From: Loxodes magnus
Taxonomy: Eukaryota > Ciliophora > Karyorelictea > Loxodida > Loxodidae
Reading direction: 5' to 3'
Assembly: GCA_946699065.1 (NCBI GenBank)
Contig: CAMPDV010002074.1
Span: 1-64,000, forward strand
DNA: 64,000 bases
Shown here: positions 49,073 to 61,775 of the stretch, in pieces
Layout: every line of letters starts with the position of its first letter
Numbering within the stretch: the first letter of the stretch is position 1
Made by a program: the position numbers and the translations under genes
Notes under the pieces: model-generated
Seen by the model: only the letters and a program-made list of their open reading frames with translations
What the model was told of the DNA's origin: nothing
The model's database searches: none

Positions 49073-52000
49073 TCATTGATCTTCGCTCTCATTTAGATCC
49101 TCGATCTATTTTACCTTTTGTATCTTTAAAAGTTGAAGCTCTTTACTTTAGTTATTGTATTAATCATCAACTTACTAAGATTCGTTTTTTAATGAAGATG
49201 AAAGCTCAGGAGATGGATACATTTTAGAATCTAAGTTTTTTCGAAGTTATTCTCTTTTTTATTCCAGATTTTTATTTCTTTTTCTTTGTACATTTTTAAA
49301 ATTTCCAGTTAGCTCTGAAGGACTGATGCTTTATTATTCTTAAAATAAGAACTAGTTCTATTCATTATTTATAACATTGTGATATAAATAAAGCTTAAGA
49401 GAAAAATTTTCTTACTCAAACAAAAAATTTTCATCATTTAGTATCTTAAAAGCTAAGAATTATCTGAAATTAAGGAAAATGGACTGATTCAGGATATATT
49501 TAGGTAGCAAATTTTAATCTCTCTTGCATTAAAAGGTTCATCTGAATAAATAAGTTTCGTCTAACTCAAAGATAGTAATTAAGGTTTTTTATTTCAATTA
49601 TAATCTAAATCCTATTAAAACTATTAAGCTACATCCTAGCCCATTCGCTAAAATGTAGAACTTTTTAACGATATTATAGGAAGAAAGTTCCATTCTAATT
49701 ATTTATACTATTGAAAGCCAAAAGTTACAACCAAGAAAAATTAGCATTCAAGAATTTAGTTTAGGGTAGCAGCAAGGCTATATCTTGTAAATATAGAGGA
49801 AAAGAAAAGCTAATATAATTAAATAAAGCACAGCATGGACTATTTTGTTCTACCTTTCTACTAGTAAATTCAAAGTAACTAGAATAAACTAGAACACTCT
49901 AAAGCTTATTAGTCATTGTTTTTTGTACTTTATCTTGTTTAAGTATCCATATAGTTCTTATCACATTAGAAGGGTTTTAGTTCCTAAGATTGTATAGATA
50001 ATGAAGGAAATAGAGCATACTATTACGAAAAAGAGGTGACTACCTTATCAACATTTTCAGTTACAATCTTTATAGTGAAATGACTCGGAAAATTCGAGAG
50101 ATCCATTATGATTTTAGTCAAAGCCTTCAATGCAGATAAATAAATCCATAAAGTTTCAGTTCAAAGGTAGGAAAAAGCTGTATGTTAGAAACGGGCCTAA
50201 ATAATAAGAAATAATTCCAATTAAATAAAGAAATAATTTATTGGAAAACTCTAACTTTCGCATAATACTCAAAAGGCTAATTAATCACAAAGAAGCTATG
50301 ACACATGCAACTAACTGATTGGAGTATTGCTTGTTATGAGACTCTCCAAAAATATTTACGAAATCAAGTTTTGCACAGCTTACAATAAATTCTGCTAAAT
50401 AACTATAATCAGAGAAGTTTGGACCAACTGAAGCGATTTGCAAAGTATATAAAAGAATATGAAAAATGTAAATAAAATCCCAACTGGACATTACAAATAC
50501 TCTCTTCAGTTTAACAAATTAATAGTCACTTCTTTTTCTTATCTCTCAAAAAGAAATTGAAATAACTAATATTAGCATGCTAAGTGAAGCTACGTATTAA
50601 ATTATTTCACCTTACGTAAATGTTTGTCTTTCTCTTTCTTTAAAGGGACATTCTAAATTTCAACTATCTTCAAGACTTCCTGTACTTCCATCTCCTCACA
50701 TAAAAGGCTTTTCGAAATTAAAAATTACATCACATGTTAAACAATAAACTCCAATAGTTTAAATGCTTCAAATCCCTTTTTCATTTTTCCGATAGTTTTC
50801 TATGCTTCATGGCAGTGCAGATCTATCATTCGAAGTTGATTCGATACTTACTTTCCCTGTTGCTCCTATGAATTTAGTATTTCTAACTGCTTCTATGATA
50901 TTTTTCTATTTCTTGTAATTTTATCCTTTATTTATCAAACTTTGCAAAGCATGAACTCCCAAAAGAAGAGCATCGAATTCTGTGAAGGCATAATTAGTTA
51001 ACTGCTCGGTGTTAAAATATTCCTAAATTTACTTTTTTATACTTTACCCAAAATCTCCCTATAAGTAAGCAGGAGTAAATTATATTGCTCCTTTTACTAC
51101 TGCTTGAATCTTGATTATTTCCTTATCTTGAGAAACAAAATTTTCGGTTAGTCAAGAAAAAGAAATGAATAAGAAATCTCCTTCTCTCGCCCCCTATTCA
51201 TAAAACTGCTTTATTATGATTTTGGCATCATCTTCATAAACAATAACCAAAACAACTCTAGTCTTCTAGTATATTTCCTTTACTATATTTTTTCATGATT
51301 CATTGCTAGTCTAGGATTTAATGTCACCTACTACTCTATTTTAATTAGCTATGCTTATACTGAAGTGACTTGATTCTTTAACAAAGTAATCATATATTCC
51401 CTTTTATCATGCTGTATCCTAATAAATTACTCCTACTTTTGTTCATCCTTACATATAACATGTTCTTGCAACTAAAACTGCTGAATATGCATCTGAAGGA
51501 ATTGATCGTACAAAATATGGATATTTTTATTTATTTGATAAATCAGGAGCTGCATTATCACCAGAGATACATGTTATAGTAAAGTTTTGCTATTCGAAAA
51601 AGTGATAAAGATCTATAGAATTAGAACTTGTTTCTGGCATGTAATGAAGCAGGCCATATTCTTACTTTTTTTAGCTTCATTCTTTGTAGACATGGTCATA
51701 ATCAAAGTATTCAGCTCCTGTAAAAATATTGGTTGATTTTAAGTGATAATAGGGCATTATGCTATTTACATTATTAACATAATAAACACCATATTCTCTA
51801 CCTCAATAGTAATAAGTTACTCATGACACGTCAACTCCATCAGGATTTTTTCTGTCCGCTACCATGCTAATTGGAATTTCAATTAAACTATTGCCTGGTA
51901 TGTTAGTAGTTCCATCAGGCCAAATTATTTATTCCTAATACACTATGGAAGTTAAATTAACGATTCCCACTACTTTAACTTTATTAAGTTGTACATTCAA

Positions 52001-52963
52001 AATTTAAAGCTAAATACTTTGACTAGAAAATAGCTTCTATGCCAAATCTTTCACTAATTCATTGTTGATATATTTCTACTCTTTTAATGTCTTTGCCATC
52101 TACTCTAAAAATAGGTCTATACAATGAAGTTAGTATTCTATCTCATTCCTAGTAATTTCCGTTCCAAAGCTAAAACCAACAAATCCATTTATAATCTAGA
52201 TATCATGTAAATTCCATATTTACCAGGAGTTTTAAATATTCATTATAAAAGCTTTTATTTCATAGTTTTATTGCGAAATCAAATTTAAAAAGGATTCAAA
52301 GTTATAGCTGATAGTACTATAAAATTTCCTTATTCCTTTTATTTAAATATCTTAAGAAATATCTTCTAAATTTATCTTTTCAATGCCAAAAGCAGGAATT
52401 ATTCATTAATATTCTAAATTTCTTAGAGCTGATTAAATTATTGAAGGTTCACTTCCTGTAAATTAATCTGTAAAGTATCCCAAGGATTTTCATTTAAATT
52501 ATTCTAAGAACTTTATTATTACTTTAGTAAGAGATTCAGTTGAAGGAAGGATAAAATGACTGAACTTACTATTTTAAATCATTTTGCTATTTTACTCCTT
52601 TGAAACTATGTGAATTATCTTATTTTAATGAGCTCAAATAGAAATTAAACAGGTAAGTTGGTAGCTTTTTGACATATCAATGATCATGTCTAATTTTAAT
52701 TTCTCTCACTTTAATGTAAAATAGTTAAAGTTTTTAGTTATATTTCTATTTACCTTAATTTACTCAAATTCTAGTTATATATCTTAAATTCTAAATCACT
52801 ACTTATTTTAAAAGTGCTTATTTAAAGTTTCTTCCCATCCTTCTTTCGCAGCATTGACATCATAAGGTTGACTTATTCGATATTCATTAAGAAAAGCAAT
52901 TTTTAAAGCGTTTAGCTTTACTATAATTAGGATAATTAACAGGATTGGTAATTTACTTTCCAT
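49073..52963 (-). CDS. receptor C: PBP-like ectodomain, about nine TM
   Basis: A single frame of 1,297 codons from ATG 52,963 (MESKLPILLIILIIVKLNAL, signal sequence) to TGA 49,073-49,075. The centre is nearly identical to receptor B (same PBP motifs, membrane segments and DQNHNGSLEF loop). The first 25 residues and the last roughly 60 differ strongly. The stop lies where receptor B reads on (EDQ-TGA against EDHQNDIV), so the tail is about 30 residues shorter; if this TGA were Trp the protein would continue. Gene B and C promoters and tails are therefore distinct although the receptor bodies are the same. Confidence 0.88.
49255..52889. repeat. near-identical tract shared with 20,806-24,440
   Basis: Partner of the conversion-like tract in receptor B, at constant offset 28,449 with only scattered base differences. 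Confidence 0.85.
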
Positions 52964-54690
52964 ATTATTAAAGAAGGAATAATTTAGAAGAGATTACAAC
53001 TAAATTTAGAATTAATTGTAAAAAGAGTGATTTATACCTTTAATTTCATATATCAATTACGCTATTTCCAAATCTACACTAGCTATTTATCTTCTCCTAA
53101 TTAGCTCCAATACTCTGCTTAAACCTTATTAAAGTATAAATTTATTCAGATATCTACATGGCATCTAAATAGTTTTTCAGATGAATATGATAGCTTTCTT
53201 TCCTTAAGGCTTCTTGTTTAAAAAAGTATTAATCTAATAAAGAAAATAACTAGATAGTTAGCTAAAAGGCTAGTTAGTGTATTTAATAATATAAATATTT
53301 TAACTAGTACATATTAAATAAGCATCTCTAACTAGAAGAGTAATTATAGTCTTTATATACCCTCACTCTAATTTATATTCTAAGCATTTATTAATAAATT
53401 AATATATACCATTATTATATTAGTTCAATCTAAAGTTAAATGAGGATATAGCAATAGCTTAACTAAACATATCATATTAATAGCTATATGGTATATTAAG
53501 TGATAAGTATGCTTTTATTAGAGAAATAAAGAAAAAAATTGAAAATTGCCAAAGACTAACTTAATTAATAACTGCTTATTACTAAAGAAATAGAACTTAT
53601 GATTTAAAAATTAAGTTTAGATAATCAAGTAAGATAGTGCTAACTAAATAATCAAACTATAAGAATGAGATCTTTAGATTTAAAATTAATCTTATGCTTT
53701 TTGTTATTTACCTAGAACTTATAACTAATTAATAAGATTCAGTTTAGCTAATTAGTAATAGTTAAATCCTTTCCAGTCTATCATTCAATTTAAATGTTTT
53801 AGCAATGCTAAAATTTATTTATTCATAAATGTTTGTTTAGCAAACATCTTCTAAAGTATAAAGGAAGTTTTTATTTATTTTTATAAGAGGTAAATGCTAA
53901 AGAATTTTGAAGAAAATTTAAATTTAAAGAAATGTATAAAAAAAGTTTAAGATAAAAAGTCTATTTATTAGCCTGCTATTTTCTAAATTCTTAAAATTTA
54001 ATTCAAAAGCCCTAGCAAAATATGACTTTTTAGATTATCTGATTATTTATTTATCTGATAATTGAATTTTTTTAGATATTAATTTCTTTATTAATAAATT
54101 AAAAGCATGACTATACAAACCAAGATTATTAAATTTAACTTTAAAATCTACTTTTAATTTAAGCAATATTAAAACATCATAATATCTTTGAAGATAGTGT
54201 ATTCAAATGTTTGAGTTTATAAATAAAGATATAAATTAAATTATTTATTTCAATTATTTCAATGGTAGAAAAATTTATCAACTTATTTCTCTAGTTGCTT
54301 GCTTTAAGTGAATTATTTTTATATAATTAATTTTAAAGTCTAGATATATTTCCTTCATTTTAGGAGAAAAAATATTCTAATTTTTAATTAGTTTAAATAA
54401 TTAAATTTTTAGAATTAAGTTTTAGTTTCAATCATCTTTTATATCATTTTTACCTAATAATTATACCTTCATTTATATATAGATATAAAATTAGAGTTTG
54501 CCTTTAGTCTTTTTTATATTTAGATATCTCTTTAAACCTTATTATTTTTAATTTTTTTACTTGGCAAAATTAAATAATCATTATTTTTATTTTTATTAGA
54601 AATACCTCTTGGTATTATTTTGCTTTACTAAGCTTAAAATTTAAGTAAGATGCTTAGTTTAAAGATTTATTTATAAGAATATTAAAATAT
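52964..54690. other. intergenic DNA, right flank of segmental duplication
   Basis: No gene. Diverged but alignable to 24,515-25,800 over much of its length. Confidence 0.45.
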
Positions 54691-54699
54691 GAGTATTTG

Positions 54700-55640
54700 T
54701 GCTTGTATAGCTACTGTTGCTATAATATGATAAACTAAAATTTAGCACTTTAGAATCATTTAATCATCTTTTCCACTAATTCAGATATTTCTTAATATCT
54801 AAATTTATTAATTTTTTTTATTATTAATAATCATTTTCTTTTTATTCTTAGTCGTTAAGTTTTTGTTTTATCGACTTAGACTAACTTACTAAAACTTATC
54901 TTCTCTTTATTTTCCTTATATTCTTTCATTGTCTATATTTAAGGATTTTTTATTTCTATTATCTTTTAATATTTAGATTAAAACATAAAAAATTTGATAT
55001 TTTTGCTCAGATACCTTAATATTAGCGGTAGTTCTTCATCTTTTTCAACTTATTTTTAAATATTTATTCTCTATCTTTGATCTTTCACTTCTTTAATTTG
55101 TAGACCTAATCTTATTTTATAATTATTAATATTTCTGAACTATTTATTCTAATTTTATATAATTTTTTAGTTCTAAGAACAAAAATAAATTAAATATCTT
55201 AACTTTATTGCTAAGTTTTATGTCCTTTAAATATGACTCTTGCGAAGAGAATCTGAAATAAAATTCTTCGCTCTTAATTTTTAAATATTTTCTTATCACC
55301 TTTCTTAAGTCCCTTGGCCTATTCTTTTAATTTAATTTTTTCTTTATTTTTTAATTAAATTTTTATATTCAATCATGGAATTTAGAAACTTGATAATCTA
55401 AAATGTACTTAGTAAATTTTTTTTGCTTTCTAAAGAGGCCAGAATATCAATTTTATCATATAGCTTTGCTGTATATTTTTTCCATTTCCTATATCTACCA
55501 AAATTTAATACCTTCCTTTTCTTTAAAGCTTAGAGCAATCCTTTAAATATGCTTTCTAAATATTTTTTATTCTTGTATTATGCCAAATAACTTAATTTAT
55601 TACTTACGAAATAGGTTCACTAAAATAGAAAGTGATTATA
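54700..55640 (-). pseudogene. coiled-coil protein remnant, uninterrupted copy
   Basis: Reverse-complement homologue of 26,180-28,033 without the retroelement. It reads FRKHIQRIALSFKEKEG, then FRKQKKFTKYILDYQVSKFHDW. Homology to 28 kb ends near 54,700, precisely where the AIG1-type sequence starts in the other copy. Homology also continues into 55,640-55,990. No recognised domain; several frame changes make it a likely remnant. Confidence 0.5.
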
Positions 55641-55989
55641 AAGTTTCTATTAATAATGGTAAGTATATCTATAATAAATATAGATAATCTTAATACTATA
55701 ATAATAATAAACTAACTATTTACTTATAATTCATTTCTAGTTATAAAGTAAAGCTTTATCTTTATTAGTTCTAATAATCCTTTGTTTATATTTTATACTA
55801 ATAGCTACATAATAAAAGACTAAATTGTTTATAAGCACTAATATAAAATTTAATAATAAAAGGTGCTAGAATAATGATAAGTTAAGGATTATAAAGGAAT
55901 TAATTAAATTTAAATTTCATAGATAAGCATTACTTAGATAATCAAATAAGATTTGTATATAATATAACAAATATTCAATTAAACTTCTA

Positions 55990-57640
55990 CTAAATTTTAA
56001 AATTAGTTGAGAATATCATTTAGAATTTAAAAAATTTAGCTTTCTAATTTAATTTTATAGCTAAGACTTATATTTAATACTAGTTATATAAATTATTATT
56101 TGTATTTTATCTTAAATCTTTATTATTATTTGATTGCCTAATTATTTATATAGAAGATAATATTTTTTATTATTTTATTTCTTTATAATTTGTTAGGTTC
56201 TGTAATACAGACTCTTTCTAGCTTTCCACCTTTAATTTATGATTAATGATTTAAATATTTTCTTTTTCTTATATAATTAAGCATTTATATTCATTTTAAT
56301 AACTAAGGATATTTTAAAGAAAATAGCTTCTAAATTTCTAAATTACAACTAAATGAAAGTTATTCTAACTAACTGTTTTAAGGATGATAATTGTTTCTTT
56401 CATAAACTAAAACCTTTATTCGACCGATTTTCCTACTTGTTCTTTAGAAATAATATGAAATTAAATATTTTACTTAGCATTTCTATATCATAAGTCTTTT
56501 TTACATCTATGCTTAATTTCATTTATATCATCATTCTAGATATTCTTATAACCATACAACTTTAGTAAACCAAACTTTATATCAATTTTAAAATAAGCCT
56601 TATTAACTATGATTATAACATCGTTGACTGAATATTTTATTCATTATTATACTGTTTTGTTATTATAATAGCTTCCCCTGTAAATAAAGCTTCATAATGC
56701 TATTAAATGTATTTTAAGAACTTTAATATCTCAAGCTTTTGAAGTGTAATTTTGCATTGACTTGAGATTCTCATATTAAAGATAAAAATAAGATAACTTG
56801 CTTAATGGCACATAGCAAACAAAATTATAAGCTTAGTAAAATTAAATCTTAGCTATCTAATATATCTCTATTAAGAAATATCTTGTAGAACTAGACTTAA
56901 TATTCTTATTAGCCACTATCATATTATTATCTCAGTTTTGCTATTTAGCAAGTTAATCAAAATCTATTATTCTTTAACTTTATCATCTTTACTAATAAAT
57001 AAAAATAGAAAATGCGTAAGTCAACTAATAATCTATCTTTAACTTTGTGAATTACTTTAGTCATATACCATAAGCATATGAATAACCATATATCATAAAT
57101 TAACTTAATTTTATCATCTTATTTATTTAGGATATGCAAGTTAATTTCTCTTCCAAATTTAAGTTTAAAATAGATAAAAAATTGTAAATAGCTACTCTAT
57201 ATACTTTTAATATTAGAGCTCTAAGTTATTTTGCCTATTTTATAGATATTAAACTAGTTATTAAACTAAAGAAGCTATTGTTATACAGTTAGATAGTAAA
57301 ATATTATTTAAACTTTGCTAGTGCATAGTTGCATATCCTAAGAAAATCCTTTTATCTTCTATGTTATTTGGTTGCTGATTTAACTAGATAAAGTTTATGA
57401 AAATGAGCATTCTGAATGCACTGTTTATTTTATAGAGTTTATAATTTTTTAACATATTCAAAACTAAATAAAAGAAAAGGTTTTCTAATATACAAGTAAT
57501 GCTTAAAGAGATTAAATAGAGATAGTTTGAAGTTATAGAAGACTAATAAATTAAAAGGCATGCTATTATGTAAAGAAAACAACTTAAGATGAAGCTAAAA
57601 TTTTCGATTAATAGTAATAAATAATAAATAAATTTGATTA
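55990..57640. other. AT-rich intergenic tract
   Basis: No supportable gene or RNA. Confidence 0.4.
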
Positions 57641-57643
57641 TAG

Positions 57644-57680
57644 AGCGCGTAGCACTCTCGTTGGTGCGCAGCTCTTTAAA
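57644..57680 (+). other. GC-rich stem-loop
   Basis: GAGCGCG at the 5' side pairs with CGC-A-GCTC at the 3' side (7 bp with one bulged A) around a loop of about 17 nt. It is an isolated GC-rich patch in very AT-rich DNA, followed by an A run and the 19-bp repeat array. It could be part of a small RNA; it is not a complete tRNA. Confidence 0.4.
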
Positions 57681-57692
57681 AAAAATGTTTCA

Positions 57693-57830
57693 TACTGACA
57701 AGAATGTTTGTTACTGATAAAATTATCAGATACTGATAAACCTTGTTCAATACTGGTATAATTATTCAGTACTGATAAAAATGTTCAATACTGATATAAT
57801 TTTAGAATACTCGTAATCTTTAATACTTGC
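57693..57830 (+). repeat. 19-bp degenerate repeat array, about eight units
   Basis: The core TACTGATAA (variants TACTGACA, TACTGGTAT, TACTCGTAA, TACTTGC) begins at 57,693, 57,712, 57,731, 57,751, 57,770, 57,789, 57,808 and 57,824, i.e. steps of 19-20 except the last. On the minus strand each unit starts GTA(T/C)TGA-like and ends ATCAG. The array is followed by a GC-richer patch at 57,829-57,855. Confidence 0.7.
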
Positions 57831-58093
57831 TGGAGGTCCAAGGACATGGCAGGATTATAATAAATAATTATATAAAGTAAGCTAATACTGTAAAGATATA
57901 ACTAAATTAAAATTATCTTATCATCTTATTTAAAAGAATATCATAGCTCATTAAAAATCAAGTTCACTACTTACTAAATTAAAATTGACTAAGCTATATT
58001 TAGGATATAGTACTTAATAAGAAAAAATTATTAAAAATATAAAGCTATAATTAATTTTATAATAGTCTCTTTAATTGTTTATGGTTATAAGTT

Positions 58094-61000
58094 TCATTCA
58101 TATGAAAATACAATCTTAGGTGGTTTTCTTTTCTTTATTCTCTTCTATTTACCTTTGCTGATTTATCATTTTTAACCAATATTTAAACTTAAAGGCTCAA
58201 CATTTTCAGCTTTGATTTCATCTTTTGTGGTTTCTAATTATATTCTACCAACTCTTTTATTTTCATTGGTTGCTATTTAATAACTACTTTAGTTTTAACT
58301 TTGAGATATATTTACTAAAGAAGATCTGCTTTTATTATCTTACTCTGGAAGCACTTTTCTGGTTTTTGTTTTATTAAGTCTACAAATTTTCCAAAACTTA
58401 TAAAAATCTACCAGCATTAGAATAAAAGAAATGATTATTGTAATTAAGGAATAGCAGCAGCAAAAAGCTACTATAAACTCTCCTAAGTTATAAGCTTATT
58501 CCCTTTACTTCTCTGTCATTTCTTTTTTTTCTAGATCTAAATAGTAAAAATTGAAGAAGTAGATAAAAAGAAGTAAAAACTCACCAAAAATTTCTGAATA
58601 AAATAATAGAGAACTTGCAAAAGGCTTATAAATTACTATGTAGAAAAACCAAACCAGACAGTGAATTGTATACATTATTATTTAAACTACTTGGTATTCT
58701 ACTAGCACTATTGCAATAAGACCTACAAAAAATCTTCTTAGCAAGAAGAAAGTTTGAAACAAAGTTTAAGGTAAATTATTTTGTACCTTTTGCTCGAAAT
58801 AAAAGGTATATTTTGCTTTTATCTGATCTATTTACTTCTTGAGTGCTTCTTCCTTGCTTACCTCAAATTTCTACTGCAAATTGAAAAATTTTTTGAGAAT
58901 CATAAAGCTTTATAAAATGGTAATTAGTTGAATAATCTAAATAAAGAGCTTACCAAAACTATAATTGAGAGAAAGGAGTTAAAAGCGGTATAAGAATCAG
59001 TGATATCAAAATGGGTTAGTTGCATCATAACAGCTATGTTAATCTAAAGAGTTTTTAGATTATACTTTATTGAAATATAATTTCTATTAGTAAACTTATT
59101 TCTTACCTTCTCTATTTTTTATTTCCAACCAATATATCCAATACACTTCAGTAATAAATCTATAAAGAGTAATATAAATATAATGAATAAAGGGCTCATT
59201 AAGTTTGCTATTAAGGTAAAACTTTCGTAATTTAGAAGTGAGTAAATTGATTTATCAATTGGTAGATTTTAGAATCTAAGTCAAATTATAAGAAGTCATT
59301 GTTATTTATTCCACCTACAGGCTGACTGTTATTGAAGTTCATGAAGTAATATGCGTTTATATTTTCCGTTCTCTTAACATCTATGTAAGCACTAACCAAG
59401 ATTAACTAAGTGATCAATAGAGCTTATAAAAGAAAATATTACCCTAAAAATCTTTAAGTTAAGGTAAATAATGAGAGTATTAGCAAACTTACTGTTCCAA
59501 CGAAGACTACTTATGTTAAGGAAGAATTTAAATAAAAACTTGATTTTATAAGTTCTTTCTCTTAAGTTGTAACGTCGAAATCATCTACTGATTCTGATAT
59601 TTCTTCTTTATTCTAATCTTAGTTAATTTCTTATTCTTCTTAAGTCTAATTTTATTCGCAAATTTTAAAATAGTTAGTAAAATTTTTGTTGCATTGAACA
59701 CAGTCTTATAACTAAGTTAAGCTAGTTTGATTATTTAAGCATTTCTAGCAGTCTAAAATTAAATCGCATTCTTCGCAAGCTCCATCTATCTTTACTTGAC
59801 TTTATGAACAAAATTCTTAACTAACACAAATAATTTTATTGTCTATTTCTTGAAATATGTAATTTTCTTAGCACTTAACACAATTTTTTCCGTCGTCGCT
59901 ACATAAATCGCAATTTGCAATTTTTTGACCGCATTTTAGACACTGAAAGTTCTAGGTCTAAAAAGTATTATTAGGGCATTTTTCAATGCAAATATCATTA
60001 TAGATATTGAAATTTTCAAAGCATTCTATGCAAATATTTCCTTGTAAGTTACATCTTTTACAGTTACTTATTTGATTACTGCAAAGTGAACATTATTATT
60101 CATTTTATGAAAAGTAATATTCATCTGAAATACACTCTGCACATGCTTTTTAATCTTGCTTAAATTTAAAGCATTAAGGAATTTTTTATATGCATGGTTA
60201 GCAAACTCCATCTTAATCGTAATCTTGTTCTTAATCTGGACATTAATCCTGACATTAATTATGTGTTAGTTTCAGGGAATAGCTTTAATTACACTATAAG
60301 CATTAATTTCCATCTTAAGAGCAATAAGAGCAATTTTCTATTAATTCTGAGCAAGCTGCACATTTTTAATCTGCAAGATAATAGCCTGATTAGCACTCTA
60401 AGCACTACGAATCATTACATCTTTAGCAAAAGCCTCATTCTAAATTGCAAGGTAAATAAACTCCGTTTTAGTTTATGTCTTGTTCATTATCCTTACAATC
60501 TGCTAAGCAGACACCGCTTGTTAATTTTAGTAAAGAATTTTGATCACATTCTAAGCATTAACTTCCATCTTGCGAGCATTAAGAACAATCTTGAATTAAT
60601 TCTGAGCAGGAATAGCAAACTTTATTCTTTAATATGTAGTTTGGTTGACATACTAAACACTGTTAATTGTCACATTAAGAGCACAAATTTCATTTTTAGC
60701 TACAGGATTAGCAGTCTCCATTCTAGTAATACTATCCTACTAGACATTAATCTTGGCATACATTATTTATAAACTCTTTGCCGTCCCAACATTAGAGGCA
60801 CGTAAAAGCATCACAACTTATACAAAATTCATCGTAAGTCTAACAGGAAATACATTCTCCTTGAACTAAAGAGGAATTATTCATGCACTTCGAGCATGTT
60901 ACTCCTTATTAATCGCACTCTTCACAGAAAGGTAAAGTATCATTACATAATCCACATTTATTATCATTGTTAGCATCTTGCTGATTGTCTGGACAGGCTT

Positions 61001-61775
61001 AAGAACATTGGTTTTAAAGCGATAATTTTTATGTACAAATGCACTATCCATTTTAAAGTGATCAAGAATTATCAAAGCACTGTAAACAATTTTATGCTGA
61101 TGAATCAAAGCATTTAGAGCATGAAATATCACATGATAACTGACTTGGTAGTGATGTGAATCCTTAATAAGGTTAGTTGTATATTAAATAAAAGTCACTT
61201 TAATTGAAATAAGTATTTTTCCAGTATCTTAGGGCATAAACTGATCCTTTGAAATTAAAAGTTGAAGCAAAAGTTCCTTAATAAATGTTGTCACTATTAA
61301 TAAAACTTACAAAAGGATTAAGTTTCTATAATTTATTTTAAAGTTGATTTTACAATTAGGAATGAGTAAGGAAAAGTTAATTCCAACCACTATTATTTCA
61401 GGAAAAGGCAATAAAAACTCAAATATCACTTACAAGCGAAATGCTTAACGTAAAATTTTAGTAAGCACTACTCACTCTTTAGTGAACTTAAAAAGTAGTT
61501 TATTATGTTATCTAACTTTAATTTACTCCAAGTTCTATGTAATTATTAGAGTTTCTTTATATATTTATATAGTAGCCAAAATCCCTTTCATTTAATTTTT
61601 GCTAACCAAATTTCAATCAAGCTGTTATAGAATATCTTTATTGGTTCAAAGGATCATAATTATAATAAGAAAAATTATGAAAACTTGAATTGATTGAAGG
61701 AGAAAAGTTCTAGGGTGTGTTAGGAGTTTAAATGTCGAAGAAATCTAATTAAAGCTGAAGAGAAAGAAATACCAT
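58094..61775 (-). CDS. gene D: LamG-like, furin-like Cys-rich, multi-TM surface protein
   Basis: ATG 61,775 (MVFLSLQLQLDFF). Residues about 10-200 resemble a LamG/concanavalin-type sandwich (RYSITAWLKFG, WVFIAFSW, GSVYALRYWKNTYFN). About 208-700 are furin-like CxxC repeats (CSELIENCSYCSQDGNQCLQC and many more). About 735-1150 hold membrane segments (VVFVGTVSLLILSLFTL, LFIIFILLFIDLLLKC, VGLIAIVLVEYQVVQIIMYT, LITIIISFILMLVDFY) and a polar tail follows, with TGA at 58,166-58,168 or 58,094-58,096. One 17-nt intron is needed, plus one missing base near 59,273; with both, the length is a whole number of codons. It is a typical ciliate cysteine-rich membrane protein; function unknown. Confidence 0.8.
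58963..58979 (-). other. 17-nt spliceosomal intron in gene D (approximate position)
   Basis: GTAAGCTCTTTATTTAG joins AFNSFLSIIVL to IIQLITILQSFMILKKFF in the same frame. Longer alternatives break the frame. It supports mini-introns as normal in this genome. Confidence 0.6.

Noticed and set aside
59090-59160. Longer GT-AG introns (about 40-60 nt) in gene D
   Set aside because: The frame reads through these segments with family-like sequence, so no intron is needed there; only the 17-nt one is required.
60194-60772. 192-codon standard-code ORF on the plus strand
   Set aside because: Antisense shadow of the furin-like CxxC repeats of gene D; the minus strand shows regular cysteine spacing.
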